A DNA stretch of 44,037 bases from Omnitrophica bacterium RIFCSPLOWO2_12_FULL_50_11 (GCA_001804315.1 MHFT01000062.1:1-44037); one strand, 5' to 3'. Counted from the stretch's first letter, positions 18,236-25,397 are shown. The notes: generated by a model from the letters alone, not told the origin. Made by a program: numbers and translations.

Positions 18236-18286
18236 TCTACTTCTTACTTTCCACTCGCTACTTTCTACTTTTCCCTCACTACTTTA
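18236..18286. repeat. Short imperfect ctactttc-type tandem repeat
   Basis: In the gap between tRNA-Val and the LOG gene, the unit CTACTTTC/CTACTTTT recurs about four times with variation. A reverse-complement echo (GAAAGTAGTGAG) lies at about 25361-25372. I see no coding potential here. Confidence 0.45.
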
Positions 18287-18321
18287 GTTTGAAGAAAGTT
18301 AAAAGCGGCCAGACCGACCAG

Positions 18322-19380
18322 TTATTCGCCCATCTGATTAATCGTCTTGATCATCGCTTTCAGACGGCCGAAACTTTTCTTGTCAAAATGGAGGATGAGT
18401 CGTGGAAGTGAGGCGGTATGGGAATCATTCGACTCCGCCGCGAGCGGGCCCGAAGACTCAATCTTGCCCTTGACGAGCAGATCTTGATAGCTCCGGTTCA
18501 ACACGCTCAGCTCCGCGGTCCCGAGCGGGCGCTTGAGGCGTAGGACAAGCCGGTCGCCCACAAATCGCATGGAATGATAAATGCGGTAGAAATTGACGAT
18601 GAGATCCCGCGCTTCGCGGACGCTATTCGTCATCTCAAACAAATTTAAGTCGTCCCGGTCAATCATGTTCTGAGCAAGCAAGGACCGCTTGAGGAACGCC
18701 AGCCAACTGCGCCAGTACGTTCCCCCTTTGGGTTCGAAGAGGACGATCGGCCGCGGCATCATTTTTCCTGTTTGAACGAGCGTGAGGGATTCATAACCCT
18801 CATCGAGCGTGCCGAAGCCGCCCGGAAAGAGGCACAGCGCATCAGATTCCTTCACAAAAATGAGCTTTCTTGTGAAGAAATATTTAAAGTGAATTAACTT
18901 TCGGTCATCCTGCATCACTGGATTGACAGCTTGCGCGAACGGAAGACGAATGTTCGCGCCGAAACTCCGCGCCCGCCCTGCCCCTTCATTGCCAGCATGC
19001 ATGATCCCGCTCGAACCGCCCGTCACGATCATCCACCCGCTTTCCACCATGAGACTGCTGAATTCCTTGGCTGCTTTGAACACAGGGTCATTGGGTTTCG
19101 TCCGCGCCGAACCGAAAAGACTGACTTTGTGAATATGCCGATAAGGACGAAAGACACGAAACGCCCAGCGCAGCTCTTTGAGGCTCGTATTCAAAATTTT
19201 TAAGTCGCCGCGGTCGATCTGCTCGTCCTGCAACTTGAGCGCCGTCACGATCATTTGGGTCAAGAGATCCGAATTCTCAGATGCACCTGAGTCCGCTACC
19301 AGTTTTTGAACCGCACGGTTGAGCTTGTCGCTTTTGAGGGCGTAAACCGATGATTGCTGCGTCTTTAGGTTCTCAGGCAT
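18322..19380 (-). CDS. LOG-family (TIGR00730-like) Rossmann-fold protein
   Basis: This 352-residue protein has the two LOG-family signatures: a GGSSGIMHAGNEGA block at residues 121-134 and PGGFGTLDE at 186-194 (the PGGxGTxxE motif). LOG enzymes are cytosolic phosphoribohydrolases acting on cytokinin nucleotides or other nucleoside monophosphates; this long form has extra N- and C-terminal regions of unknown role. The start ATG (19378-19380) directly follows the T-run of a terminator-like hairpin at 19381-19412, so the gene may be transcriptionally insulated from the toxin module upstream. Substrate is unknown. Confidence 0.85.
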   Translation of the reverse strand: MPENLKTQQSSVYALKSDKLNRAVQKLVADSGASENSDLLTQMIVTALKLQDEQIDRGDLKILNTSLKELRWAFRVFRPYRHIHKVSLFGSARTKPNDPVFKAAKEFSSLMVESGWMIVTGGSSGIMHAGNEGAGRARSFGANIRLPFAQAVNPVMQDDRKLIHFKYFFTRKLIFVKESDALCLFPGGFGTLDEGYESLTLVQTGKMMPRPIVLFEPKGGTYWRSWLAFLKRSLLAQNMIDRDDLNLFEMTNSVREARDLIVNFYRIYHSMRFVGDRLVLRLKRPLGTAELSVLNRSYQDLLVKGKIESSGPLAAESNDSHTASLPRLILHFDKKSFGRLKAMIKTINQMGE

Positions 19381-19412
19381 AAAAAATGACAGGCCGACGA
19401 CAAGTCGGCCTG
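19381..19412 (-). terminator. Rho-independent terminator-like hairpin abutting the LOG start codon
   Basis: Read on the minus strand, CAGGCCGAC pairs perfectly with GTCGGCCTG across a 5-base loop, followed by TCATTTTTT. The T-run touches the ATG of the LOG gene. It would end transcripts from ssrA and the PIN-toxin module. An attenuator role for the LOG gene is possible. The arm shares GACAAGTCGGCC with the E2/E3 repeats. Confidence 0.65.
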
Positions 19413-19440
19413 CTCAAATGACGTCAATCTTAATGATTTC

Positions 19441-19460
19441 GTGGAGCTGGTGGGAATTGC
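19441..19460 (-). repeat. Duplicate of the ssrA 3' end (att-like direct repeat, distal copy)
   Basis: These 20 bases are identical to 20102-20121, the T-loop and acceptor part of ssrA. The flanking bases differ on both sides. The copy lies 661 bases from the true ssrA end, and the two copies bracket the PIN-domain gene and its partner. This is the footprint left by integration at an RNA-gene 3' end. Confidence 0.85.
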
Positions 19461-19489
19461 TTGGTCGGTATACCAGATCCGCCTCTATC

Positions 19490-19627
19490 TCATGCCGCCT
19501 TACTTTTAGGCTGGTGACTTTTTTCTTTAAGCTCGCCCAAGAACGATTTTCGGTTTTTGATATAGTCTCTGCTTAGCTTCGCACGCATCCTTCGTTGAAA
19601 CTCCACCGCATCAAACTTCTTCTTCAC
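19490..19627 (-). CDS. Small basic protein downstream of the PIN toxin (candidate antitoxin)
   Basis: A 45-residue frame starts at GTG (19625-19627) with GAGG about 9 bases upstream and ends in TGA at 19490. It begins MKKKFDAVEFQRRMR and is rich in lysine and arginine. It overlaps the end of the PIN gene by 17 bases, implying translational coupling. Similar short FDAVE-containing proteins are, from memory, common next to PIN-domain genes of this type, downstream of the toxin rather than in the usual antitoxin-first order. The antitoxin role is inferred from position and size. Confidence 0.7.
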   Translation of the reverse strand: MKKKFDAVEFQRRMRAKLSRDYIKNRKSFLGELKEKSHQPKSKAA

Positions 19628-20075
19628 CGACAACCTCTCGAGGGCTTCTGATTTCCAAAATTGGATATCCTAGTTTCAGATTAACCGCATTGAAGCTATG
19701 AATCTGTTTCAGATTGACAATTTGTTTAAAGTTCCAACTGACCAACAAATCCGCTTTCGCAATCGTCGCAATCGCGATGTGTTGAGCGTCAGCAATCTGT
19801 TGAAGGCTAACCACCTGTTCTTGAACGTACGATTGAGCCAAATTCTCAGCTTCTTGCGTTAATGAAACACCCTCAATGCATTGCGCTGATAACGAATTCA
19901 AAACTCTTTTGACATTGGCTGGTGCACCGTCCAATTCCGCATAAGTTAAATCGGATATGATGACGATCTTTAATCCCTGCCGAACTTCCTCAAAGAAACG
20001 ATTCGACCATGTCGAAAATTCTTCATCGTAACATCCGCCAATTACGGACGTATCAACGTAGATCCTTAACTTCAA
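19611..20075 (-). CDS. PIN-domain protein, VapC-like toxin
   Basis: This 154-residue PIN-domain protein opens with the strand carrying the first metal-binding aspartate (IYVDTSVIGG, Asp8). It continues with the acidic TYAELD segment and the IADAQHIAIA helix with its conserved aspartate, and has LLVSWN near the end. PIN proteins of this class are usually Mg-dependent RNases acting as toxins. The start is TTG (20073-20075) with a good GAGG about 7 bases upstream, and it lies just 24 bases beyond the ssrA 3' end. The gene and its small downstream partner are enclosed by the 20-base ssrA-derived direct repeats, so they look like cargo of an integration event. The RNA target is unknown. Confidence 0.85.
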   Translation of the reverse strand: MKLRIYVDTSVIGGCYDEEFSTWSNRFFEEVRQGLKIVIISDLTYAELDGAPANVKRVLNSLSAQCIEGVSLTQEAENLAQSYVQEQVVSLQQIADAQHIAIATIAKADLLVSWNFKQIVNLKQIHSFNAVNLKLGYPILEIRSPREVVGEEEV

Positions 20076-20101
20076 AATTTACCTCTACGAGATGAAAACT
20101 G

Positions 20102-20121
20102 GTGGAGCTGGTGGGAATTGC
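20102..20121 (-). repeat. ssrA 3'-end copy of the att-like direct repeat
   Basis: This is the resident copy of the 20-base direct repeat, part of the T arm and acceptor stem of ssrA. It pairs with 19441-19460. The 3' ends of tRNA and tmRNA genes are established targets of integrases. Confidence 0.85.
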
Positions 20122-20438
20122 ACCCACGTCCAGTGAGACTCACACAAGCGGTTCTCCATGTTCAGGCTGTATTTTCATTTTATTCCAAGGACTCCCACAG
20201 CCAGGATGCCAAGGAACGAGCTTTCCAGCGTTTCACCGCGTTCGTCGAAAGCGAACGGACGCGACTAGCCTTGTCACCGTCGTTTCAAAAGCCTCCAAGG
20301 CTAAAGACTTAAGAAACGTCGCTGAACCTAATTAGGCAGCGAGAGGAAGAGCCACAGGCCCAAAGGACCTGTTGCTCCAGCTGATTTTGTCAGCATTTTT
20401 GTTGTGTGACGTGTTTTCCGCTAAACTGCGCAGCGGAT

Positions 20439-20459
20439 CCGCCATGCTTTATGGCGGAA
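20439..20459. repeat. Repeat-type hairpin inside ssrA
   Basis: The perfect 8 bp stem TCCGCCAT/ATGGCGGA with a 5-base loop has the same stem as the inner hairpin of elements E2 and E3. A similar stem occurs in E5. In ssrA it lies in the region of pseudoknot 1, where the corresponding E. coli segment is about 44 bases shorter. Confidence 0.6.
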
Positions 20460-20544
20460 ACGAGGCCTCGCCACCACCTCGACATGCACCGTCTTGTCTG
20501 ACCATCTCCTGTCGATCCTGATCAGCCCCAATTGTTATGTTACC

Positions 20545-21006
20545 TTATTTTGCCTTCCGTTTCAACGCCTGCCGCATCTCGCACTGGACCATGCGCTTCT
20601 TAAGCGCTTGCCGTTTATCGTACTGCTTCTTAGCCTGCGCGATCCCAACTTCAAGCTTTGCCACCCCATTCTTGAAGTATAAAGAGAGCGGAATACACGT
20701 GTAACCCTTGCGTGAAATCAGGCCTGCTAATTTATCTATTTCACTCTTATGAAGCAGGAGTTTCCGGCTCCGTGCGGGGTCGTCCATGGAAACCATACGG
20801 TCCATGTGAGAATACGGCGGAATGTCCATCCCTACCACATAGACTTCCCCTCCTAAGAACTTGACGTAGGAATCTTGCAAATTGACCCGTCCTTCGCGGA
20901 CCGACTTTACCTCCGCACCGGCGAGCACGAGGCCGGCCTCAAATCGGTCAAAGATAAAATAGTCGAAATGGGCTTTGCGGTTCACCGCAACCGGCTGAGG
21001 GCTCAT
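20545..21006 (-). CDS. smpB: SsrA-binding protein SmpB
   Basis: This 153-residue protein has the SmpB pattern throughout: AHFDYFIFDRFEAGLVLAGAEVKSVREGRVNLQDSYV near the N-terminus, then a basic C-terminal tail (KKQYDKRQALKKR) that enters the empty mRNA channel. SmpB binds the tRNA-like part of tmRNA and brings it to stalled ribosomes. It lies immediately upstream of ssrA on the same strand, as in many bacteria. A TATAAT (21015-21020) lies 8 bases before the ATG and no Shine-Dalgarno sequence is visible, so the message is probably leaderless. Confidence 0.97.
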   Translation of the reverse strand: MSPQPVAVNRKAHFDYFIFDRFEAGLVLAGAEVKSVREGRVNLQDSYVKFLGGEVYVVGMDIPPYSHMDRMVSMDDPARSRKLLLHKSEIDKLAGLISRKGYTCIPLSLYFKNGVAKLEVGIAQAKKQYDKRQALKKRMVQCEMRQALKRKAK

Positions 21007-21014
21007 CGTTAATC

Positions 21015-21020
21015 ATTATA
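21015..21020 (-). promoter_or_regulatory. -10 element of smpB
   Basis: Perfect TATAAT on the minus strand, with its last base only 8 bases before the smpB ATG. The predicted transcription start falls within a base or two of the start codon. No good -35 is visible. Confidence 0.55.
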
Positions 21021-21054
21021 CAGCGTTTTGGCGTTTAATGTTTCGGGTCGCACG

Positions 21055-21063
21055 TGGTAAAAT
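21055..21063 (+). promoter_or_regulatory. Extended -10 of tRNA-Leu
   Basis: TGGTAAAAT is an extended -10 whose predicted transcription start is a few bases before tRNA-Leu at 21074. The -35 match is weak (TTTAAT at about the right spacing). Confidence 0.5.
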
Positions 21064-21073
21064 CTGTGCTCCT

Positions 21074-21155
21074 GCTGGAGTGGCGGAATTGGCAGACGCG
21101 CACGATTCAGGGTCGTGTGGGTAACACCGTGGGGGTTCGACTCCCCCCTCCAGCA
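21074..21155 (+). tRNA. tRNA-Leu (anticodon CAG)
   Basis: This class II tRNA has acceptor GCTGGAG/CTCCAGC, anticodon arm CACGA/TCGTG with loop TTCAGGG (anticodon CAG), a variable arm, and T arm GGGGGTTCGACTCCCCC. CCA is not encoded. It is the only plus-strand tRNA here, divergent from smpB. Confidence 0.95.
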
Positions 21156-21217
21156 AAAAAATAATTCAAAATTCAAAATGTAAAATTAAGCGCCGCTTTC
21201 GCATTTCTTCGGCGTTT

Positions 21218-21652
21218 TTAGAAATTCTCGAATTCGTCCTTGAGTCCGGGAGTGCGCGCTGAAGGGCCATTCACCATCAAATCATAATAGTCGGCGGGAC
21301 TCCGTTTGCCAGCCTCACTCGCCATGAGGTAAATCGGGTAGGAAACAGGAAAGACGGCTGTAAACGCGGAGCCGAGGGCGGTTTGTTTCATTGAGTGAGC
21401 TGCATTGCTCGGGATGCGATATTTCGCTTCCATTTTCGGTACGAGCTCATCTTTTCTCGCACGAAAGCGCTCCCAGGCAGTCTTTTCGTCTGTCGCATAC
21501 TCACCCCGTTCGTTGATCACATACTCAGGAATAATCACATTATTGTGCGCGACCGCATAGAACTGGCGTACGTTGCCGTCCGCATCGACACCGCGTGCTA
21601 ATTCGACGACCCGGTAGGAAGCACAAGAGGTTTGAAAAAAGACGAGGATCAA
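21218..21652 (-). CDS. Small putative lipoprotein of unknown function
   Basis: The frame encodes about 144 residues. It begins with a short hydrophobic stretch ending FFQTSC, a possible lipobox with an atypical residue at -3, followed by YRVVELARGVDADGNVRQFY, an ARKDEL-containing helix, and a segment with SAFTAVFPVSYPIYLMASEA that could span or touch a membrane. I do not recognise the family. The start is uncertain: TTG at 21650-21652 is the only start codon between the coding part and tRNA-Val(CAC). The open frame continues through the tRNA, which cannot be protein-coding. No Shine-Dalgarno sequence is visible. Confidence 0.6.
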   Translation of the reverse strand: MILVFFQTSCASYRVVELARGVDADGNVRQFYAVAHNNVIIPEYVINERGEYATDEKTAWERFRARKDELVPKMEAKYRIPSNAAHSMKQTALGSAFTAVFPVSYPIYLMASEAGKRSPADYYDLMVNGPSARTPGLKDEFENF

Positions 21653-21671
21653 GAGAAAAGAAACGAGGCGC

Positions 21672-21748
21672 TGGTGGGCGATACAGGACTTGAACCTGTG
21701 ACCTTTCGGATGTGAACCGAACGCTCTAACCAACTGAGCTAATCGCCC
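21672..21748 (-). tRNA. tRNA-Val (anticodon CAC), CCA encoded
   Basis: Acceptor GGGCGAT pairs with ATCGCCC, the anticodon arm TTCGG/CCGAA has loop TTCACAT (anticodon CAC), and the T arm has ACAGGTTCAAGTCCTGT. The 3' ACCA is encoded, unlike the other three tRNAs here. The lipoprotein frame follows within 20 bases. Confidence 0.95.
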
Positions 21749-21767
21749 AAGCAAAGCCAGAGTTGTA

Positions 21768-21857
21768 TTGCGGAGTCGCGAATTCGGAATGCGGAGTAAC
21801 CGCAATGGTTCATTTTTTTTAGATTCCATTCCCCATTCCGCACTTTGCATTCCACAC
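21768..21857. repeat. Intergenic repeat with gaattcggaatgcgg-type units
   Basis: Between tRNA-Val(CAC) and efp lie several forward and inverted copies of CATTCCGCA/TGCGGAATG-like words around a T-run. I see no gene in it. It is simple-sequence repeat material of a sort often seen between genes. Confidence 0.4.
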
Positions 21858-21862
21858 TTCTC

Positions 21863-22417
21863 TTATTGTCGGCCCAAATACTCCCCTGTTCGCGTATCGA
21901 CTTTAATCACTTCCCCTTCTTTAATGAAGAGAGGTACCTGGACTTTCAAGCCTGTTTCCGTCACAGCTGGTTTCAAGTGGCTCGACACGGAATCGCCCTT
22001 GAGCCAGGGCGGTGCTTCAACGACCTTTAGGTACACGTGATTCGGCAAGACGAGCTGCACAGGATGGCCCTCAAAGAAATCGAGACTTACCTCCTCATTT
22101 TCCTTTAAGTAATATTTCTGGTCTCCAAGGACGTTTTCCGCTAACGGAAAAGTATGGAAATCTTCTAAGTCCATGAAATGGTATCCATCACGGTCGCGGT
22201 AGAGGTACTGGCAATTTCGAGCGTCGAGATGCGCTATTTCAACGTCTTCGCCAGACGAAAATCGGTTTTGAACGGTCTTGCCTGTCCGCAGCGACTGAAT
22301 CGTAGCCTGTACAAATGCGCGCTTGTTTCCTGGTGAGTGATGATGTGCCTCCATCACAAGGTAGATCTCACCTCGGACGACAATCTCGGTCCCGCGCCTC
22401 AGGTCTTTAGCTTGCAT
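21863..22417 (-). CDS. efp: Elongation factor P with atypical tip loop
   Basis: This 184-residue protein matches EF-P length and has all three beta-barrel domains, ending in the usual VDTRTGEYLGR. EF-P binds between the P and E sites and rescues ribosomes stalled at polyproline. In classic EF-P the tip loop reads PGKG with the modified lysine at position 34. Here it reads SPGNKRAF: asparagine (Asn31 in this numbering) replaces that lysine and Lys32 is next. The protein is therefore either unmodified, modified on the next lysine, or an EF-P-like variant. The gene overlaps the end of pgeF by 11 bases, so the two are probably co-translated. Confidence 0.9.
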   Translation of the reverse strand: MQAKDLRRGTEIVVRGEIYLVMEAHHHSPGNKRAFVQATIQSLRTGKTVQNRFSSGEDVEIAHLDARNCQYLYRDRDGYHFMDLEDFHTFPLAENVLGDQKYYLKENEEVSLDFFEGHPVQLVLPNHVYLKVVEAPPWLKGDSVSSHLKPAVTETGLKVQVPLFIKEGEVIKVDTRTGEYLGRQ

Positions 22418-23183
22418 GACATCCTCGACCCAACACAGACAACATCGGACTTACAATCGAACCTTCGCGCCGCCGGGATGGGAACTGGTCATTTAAACAG
22501 ACCGTACAAAATCCCGAATCGTAAACCTGCTCGTGCCGTATCCCCTCCCGGCGAAGACGATCCAGGATCCAACTTACCAAATCGAAATAATAGCGGCCGC
22601 GCCGCCTTGTGACGAACGATTTGAATACGCGTTTCAGTTCCGCACCAACTTCATAACAGCAATGCCGAATCGCAGGACCCACCGCCACAATTAAATCCTC
22701 AGGCTTCGTCAGAAACTCGCGCCGAAACGCCTGCACCATTTTCGAAGCAAGTCCTGCCTTTGCCCCACGCCATCCAATGTGGGCCATTCCAATTGCGCCC
22801 CGCCCTGGATCCAAGAAAAAAAGAGGGGCACAGTCCGCCGTCCGCACTGATAAAACCACATCAAGCGAATCTGTCAAAGCAGCATCCGTACCGCGGATGG
22901 CTTCATCCTGACTTCGCCCCCCTCGCCCTCGATCCGCTCGAGCAACCCGCGTAATGTTCGCACCGTGAACCTGCTCCAAACCAACGAGACTGTCGAAAGC
23001 TACGCCCACCGACTGACAAAAATGTTTTCGCTCTTCAATGACAACGGAATCAGGTTTGTCCGGAGAAAAATTAAGATGGAGTCGGCGCGTTGAAAACGCG
23101 GCAATTATGTTCTGTTTCTCAAAGGCCCGGAACTGATACCACCCGTGTGTATCGTCTTTTTTAAGCTCGGCGGTCAGCACCAT
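22407..23183 (-). CDS. pgeF: Peptidoglycan editing factor PgeF (YfiH/laccase-domain)
   Basis: This 258-residue protein has the YfiH/PgeF signatures: VRTADCAPLFFLD with the metal-binding cysteine, AHIGWRGAKAG with the histidine, and a C-terminal RREGSIV segment. In E. coli PgeF removes incorrectly incorporated L-Ser from peptidoglycan precursors; other members have purine nucleoside phosphorylase activity. It begins one base after the end of the exported glucoamylase-like gene and overlaps efp. Its neighbours include a D,D-carboxypeptidase, which supports a cell-wall role. Confidence 0.88.
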   Translation of the reverse strand: MVLTAELKKDDTHGWYQFRAFEKQNIIAAFSTRRLHLNFSPDKPDSVVIEERKHFCQSVGVAFDSLVGLEQVHGANITRVARADRGRGGRSQDEAIRGTDAALTDSLDVVLSVRTADCAPLFFLDPGRGAIGMAHIGWRGAKAGLASKMVQAFRREFLTKPEDLIVAVGPAIRHCCYEVGAELKRVFKSFVTRRRGRYYFDLVSWILDRLRREGIRHEQVYDSGFCTVCLNDQFPSRRREGSIVSPMLSVLGRGCHAS

Positions 23184-23184
23184 T

Positions 23185-25338
23185 TTACTCGAAAAACTTC
23201 TCGCCGGTCAAAAGCGGCAACGCTTTTTCGTTGATCGGATCCGCATGAAAACGCTTCCGAATGGCGCCGTCATTTAAATAATTGTTGAGCGCAACCAAAA
23301 TCATCGCCTGATCGAGCGCCAAATATTTCTGAGCGACAAGACCGGTTTCCACGTTGACTGCGTCGTAGAAACCGTATTCACCATAAATGGGGAAACGGCG
23401 CGCGAGCTCCCGCAAGTTTTGAATCGTCTCTTCTGGAGCATATTCAATGCCAAGCATCGAGGCATGTGGCGTCACAACACCTGCCTTATATCCTTTCGCC
23501 CCGAGCACCTTCACCCCGTATTCGGAATAACCGCCTTCCGGAACCGAGCACGGACTCATCCCCCACACCGGGTATCCCAGCTCCTCCAGCGTGTAGCGAA
23601 TGTGAATCTTTGTGTAATTGAGATCGTTCTGCCCCAGACCCTCCGGAGCATATTTGGCTTCGTCCAAGATGAGTGTCGGCATGAGCGCTTCAAACATGGA
23701 ACCGCCCCAGCTCGGTACAAACTTGATTCCCTTCCACTCATAGGTACCGCCCTCGTAGGCAAATCCAAGTGTGGTCCGTTTCTGTCGGTCGATGGGCATT
23801 TGCGTCTGCCAGGCATAGTCTTCCGGAAATGTCCGAAACATTCGAAACCAATGTTCAACGGGTACTTCTCCCCGGCCAATCGCAATGTAACTTGAGGCGC
23901 GTGACTCTTGATAGAGGGAACCATAAACGTAATCTGACGGCACATTTAAATGCGAATAATAGCCGTGCGACATTTGTTGTCTCACCTCGTCATAGAAAAA
24001 TTTGAAATCGTGCCGCTTTAAGATCCTCTCGGCCTGTTCCGTGATCTCCTCTGGAAATGCATTCTTCGCGACGTAAATGCCCGCATCCAGCCACCCTGAG
24101 TCGACGAGTGAAACAAAATAACTGGTTCGTTCTAACGTGGTCGTGTCGTAATAATTGTAGAGAAATCCGCTTTCGTGATGTTCGAGCTTTTCAACGGTAT
24201 TCAAGGTTCCCCGGATTCGCTCAATCGCGTCCTCGCGTGACAGAAAGCCAAGGTCGTACGCCGAGACAAGACACATGAGGTAAAGACCGATATTCGTTAC
24301 GTTTGTGTAATCGCCGATCCAACCGCCTTCGCCAATGGGCGCTTCCTGCCCCAATTGGATCGTGTCCAAGGGCAAATGATGTTCTGCATCCACCATTTCG
24401 TCAAAAAAACGCCACGTGTCCCGCGCGACCATCGTTAAGAAAGCACGATCGGAATCGGGAAACTCCTTTTTTGGATGTAACTCGCTTGGAAATCCACCCA
24501 GCCGCTTCGCCAAGAATTCCATGTACGGCACGCCTTCGAGACGCACCGGCGTTTTCATGCCTTTCCGCTCCGGTTGATCGATGATGTGCATTCCTGGATT
24601 TCCGGTTTTGATGAACTTGAAATTATCAAAATAAAGAGTTCCCGTCTTTCGTGTCACGCGCCGGCTTTCAAAGTTAATCACCAACTCGCGAAGACCCTTT
24701 CGCGCGAGTACGGGATCTCTCCAAATCGCGGGGTTCGTTTGATCGAACAAACCGGTAAAAAGATTGAGCGGAATCGTGACCGTTCGCGACTCGTTCGTCA
24801 CGTTCCGGACCACTTGAGTTCCTTTAATGATGTCGACCCTGTGTGCATCTTTATATTTTTTAAGTTCCACTAAAAATACGGCGGTAAACCCCTGCTCCGG
24901 ATCCCCCCGAACGTCAAAAGACAAGTGATCATAAGACCTCGCGTCGAAATCCATCAGTCTTGTCCAAAAACCCGATTCCGTTGCACTTTGGGTATCGACG
25001 TCGTAAGAAACGCGAAGCGCCTGTCCTTGGCTGTCAGCACCGGCGCCCTGTCGAACCTCGACGTCAACACTCACGTCCGGATCGTCAGGGGTTAAATTCC
25101 AACTTCCGCTTTCGCCGCCAAAGTAATTTTTCAGATCGCCGTCCTCGTAATCGTCGATCACCGCCTCTCGTTCGTTGATCGGCGGGGCCTGGACTTTCTT
25201 GTCCATTTCTTCCTTTAAAACGAGTGATCCGTCAGATTGAAGTGAATAGACCTTGACGGGGCGCTCGCCAAAACAGGACGTCGGCACCGCAGTCACCAAA
25301 AACAAAATGAAGGGCAGAAATGGAGAAAACTTGTTCAT
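23185..25338 (-). CDS. Exported glucoamylase-like (COG5368/PF10091-type) protein with N-terminal beta-sandwich
   Basis: I chose the ATG at 25338 because it begins a clean signal peptide (MNKFSPFLPFILFLVTAVPTS with a Cys just after it, possibly a lipoprotein). A TTG at 25401 overlapping the upstream stop is possible but would add 21 residues before the signal. The first third looks like a carbohydrate-binding beta-sandwich (SFDVRGD, LYFDNFKF). The rest matches putative glucoamylase/beta-1,2-glucanase-type proteins: HESGFLYNYYD, SLVDSGWLDAGI, PIGEGGW, PSWGGSMFEALMP, and WGMSPCSVPEGGYSEYGV. It probably hydrolyses a glucan in the periplasm; the substrate is unknown. Confidence 0.8.
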   Translation of the reverse strand: MNKFSPFLPFILFLVTAVPTSCFGERPVKVYSLQSDGSLVLKEEMDKKVQAPPINEREAVIDDYEDGDLKNYFGGESGSWNLTPDDPDVSVDVEVRQGAGADSQGQALRVSYDVDTQSATESGFWTRLMDFDARSYDHLSFDVRGDPEQGFTAVFLVELKKYKDAHRVDIIKGTQVVRNVTNESRTVTIPLNLFTGLFDQTNPAIWRDPVLARKGLRELVINFESRRVTRKTGTLYFDNFKFIKTGNPGMHIIDQPERKGMKTPVRLEGVPYMEFLAKRLGGFPSELHPKKEFPDSDRAFLTMVARDTWRFFDEMVDAEHHLPLDTIQLGQEAPIGEGGWIGDYTNVTNIGLYLMCLVSAYDLGFLSREDAIERIRGTLNTVEKLEHHESGFLYNYYDTTTLERTSYFVSLVDSGWLDAGIYVAKNAFPEEITEQAERILKRHDFKFFYDEVRQQMSHGYYSHLNVPSDYVYGSLYQESRASSYIAIGRGEVPVEHWFRMFRTFPEDYAWQTQMPIDRQKRTTLGFAYEGGTYEWKGIKFVPSWGGSMFEALMPTLILDEAKYAPEGLGQNDLNYTKIHIRYTLEELGYPVWGMSPCSVPEGGYSEYGVKVLGAKGYKAGVVTPHASMLGIEYAPEETIQNLRELARRFPIYGEYGFYDAVNVETGLVAQKYLALDQAMILVALNNYLNDGAIRKRFHADPINEKALPLLTGEKFFE

Positions 25339-25397
25339 CTGTTCAACCGTAGTGGGTACTCTGAAAGTAGTGAGTTTACCGAACTTCTTGCGGGAAA

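Larger units (their letters stand above)
20100..20529 (-). ncRNA. ssrA: Transfer-messenger RNA (tmRNA)
   Basis: The 5' end GGGGCTGATCAGGATCGACAG matches the conserved tmRNA start and its GGGGCTG pairs with CAGCTCC before ACCA at the 3' end (the CCA is encoded). GTGCATGTCGAGG and a GCCTCG block follow, as in other tmRNAs. The tag frame most likely resumes at GCT and ends in ...GPVALPLAA then TAA, about 20 residues, long relative to the E. coli tag. At 430 bases the gene is longer than usual: between GCCTCG and the resume codon lies an extra perfect hairpin (TCCGCCAT/ATGGCGGA). It tags polypeptides on stalled ribosomes together with SmpB, encoded 15 bases upstream. Confidence 0.93.

Noticed and set aside
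20102-20335. Plus-strand frame starting at the ssrA 3' end
   Set aside because: It is antisense to ssrA and has no ribosome-binding site or domain.
21653-21850. Extended start of the lipoprotein gene through tRNA-Val(CAC)
   Set aside because: The extension translates the tRNA itself and simple repeats, so the real start must lie after the tRNA.
23556-23945. 129-codon minus-strand frame in the glucoamylase-like gene
   Set aside because: Out of frame with a gene having clear domain motifs; no independent support.
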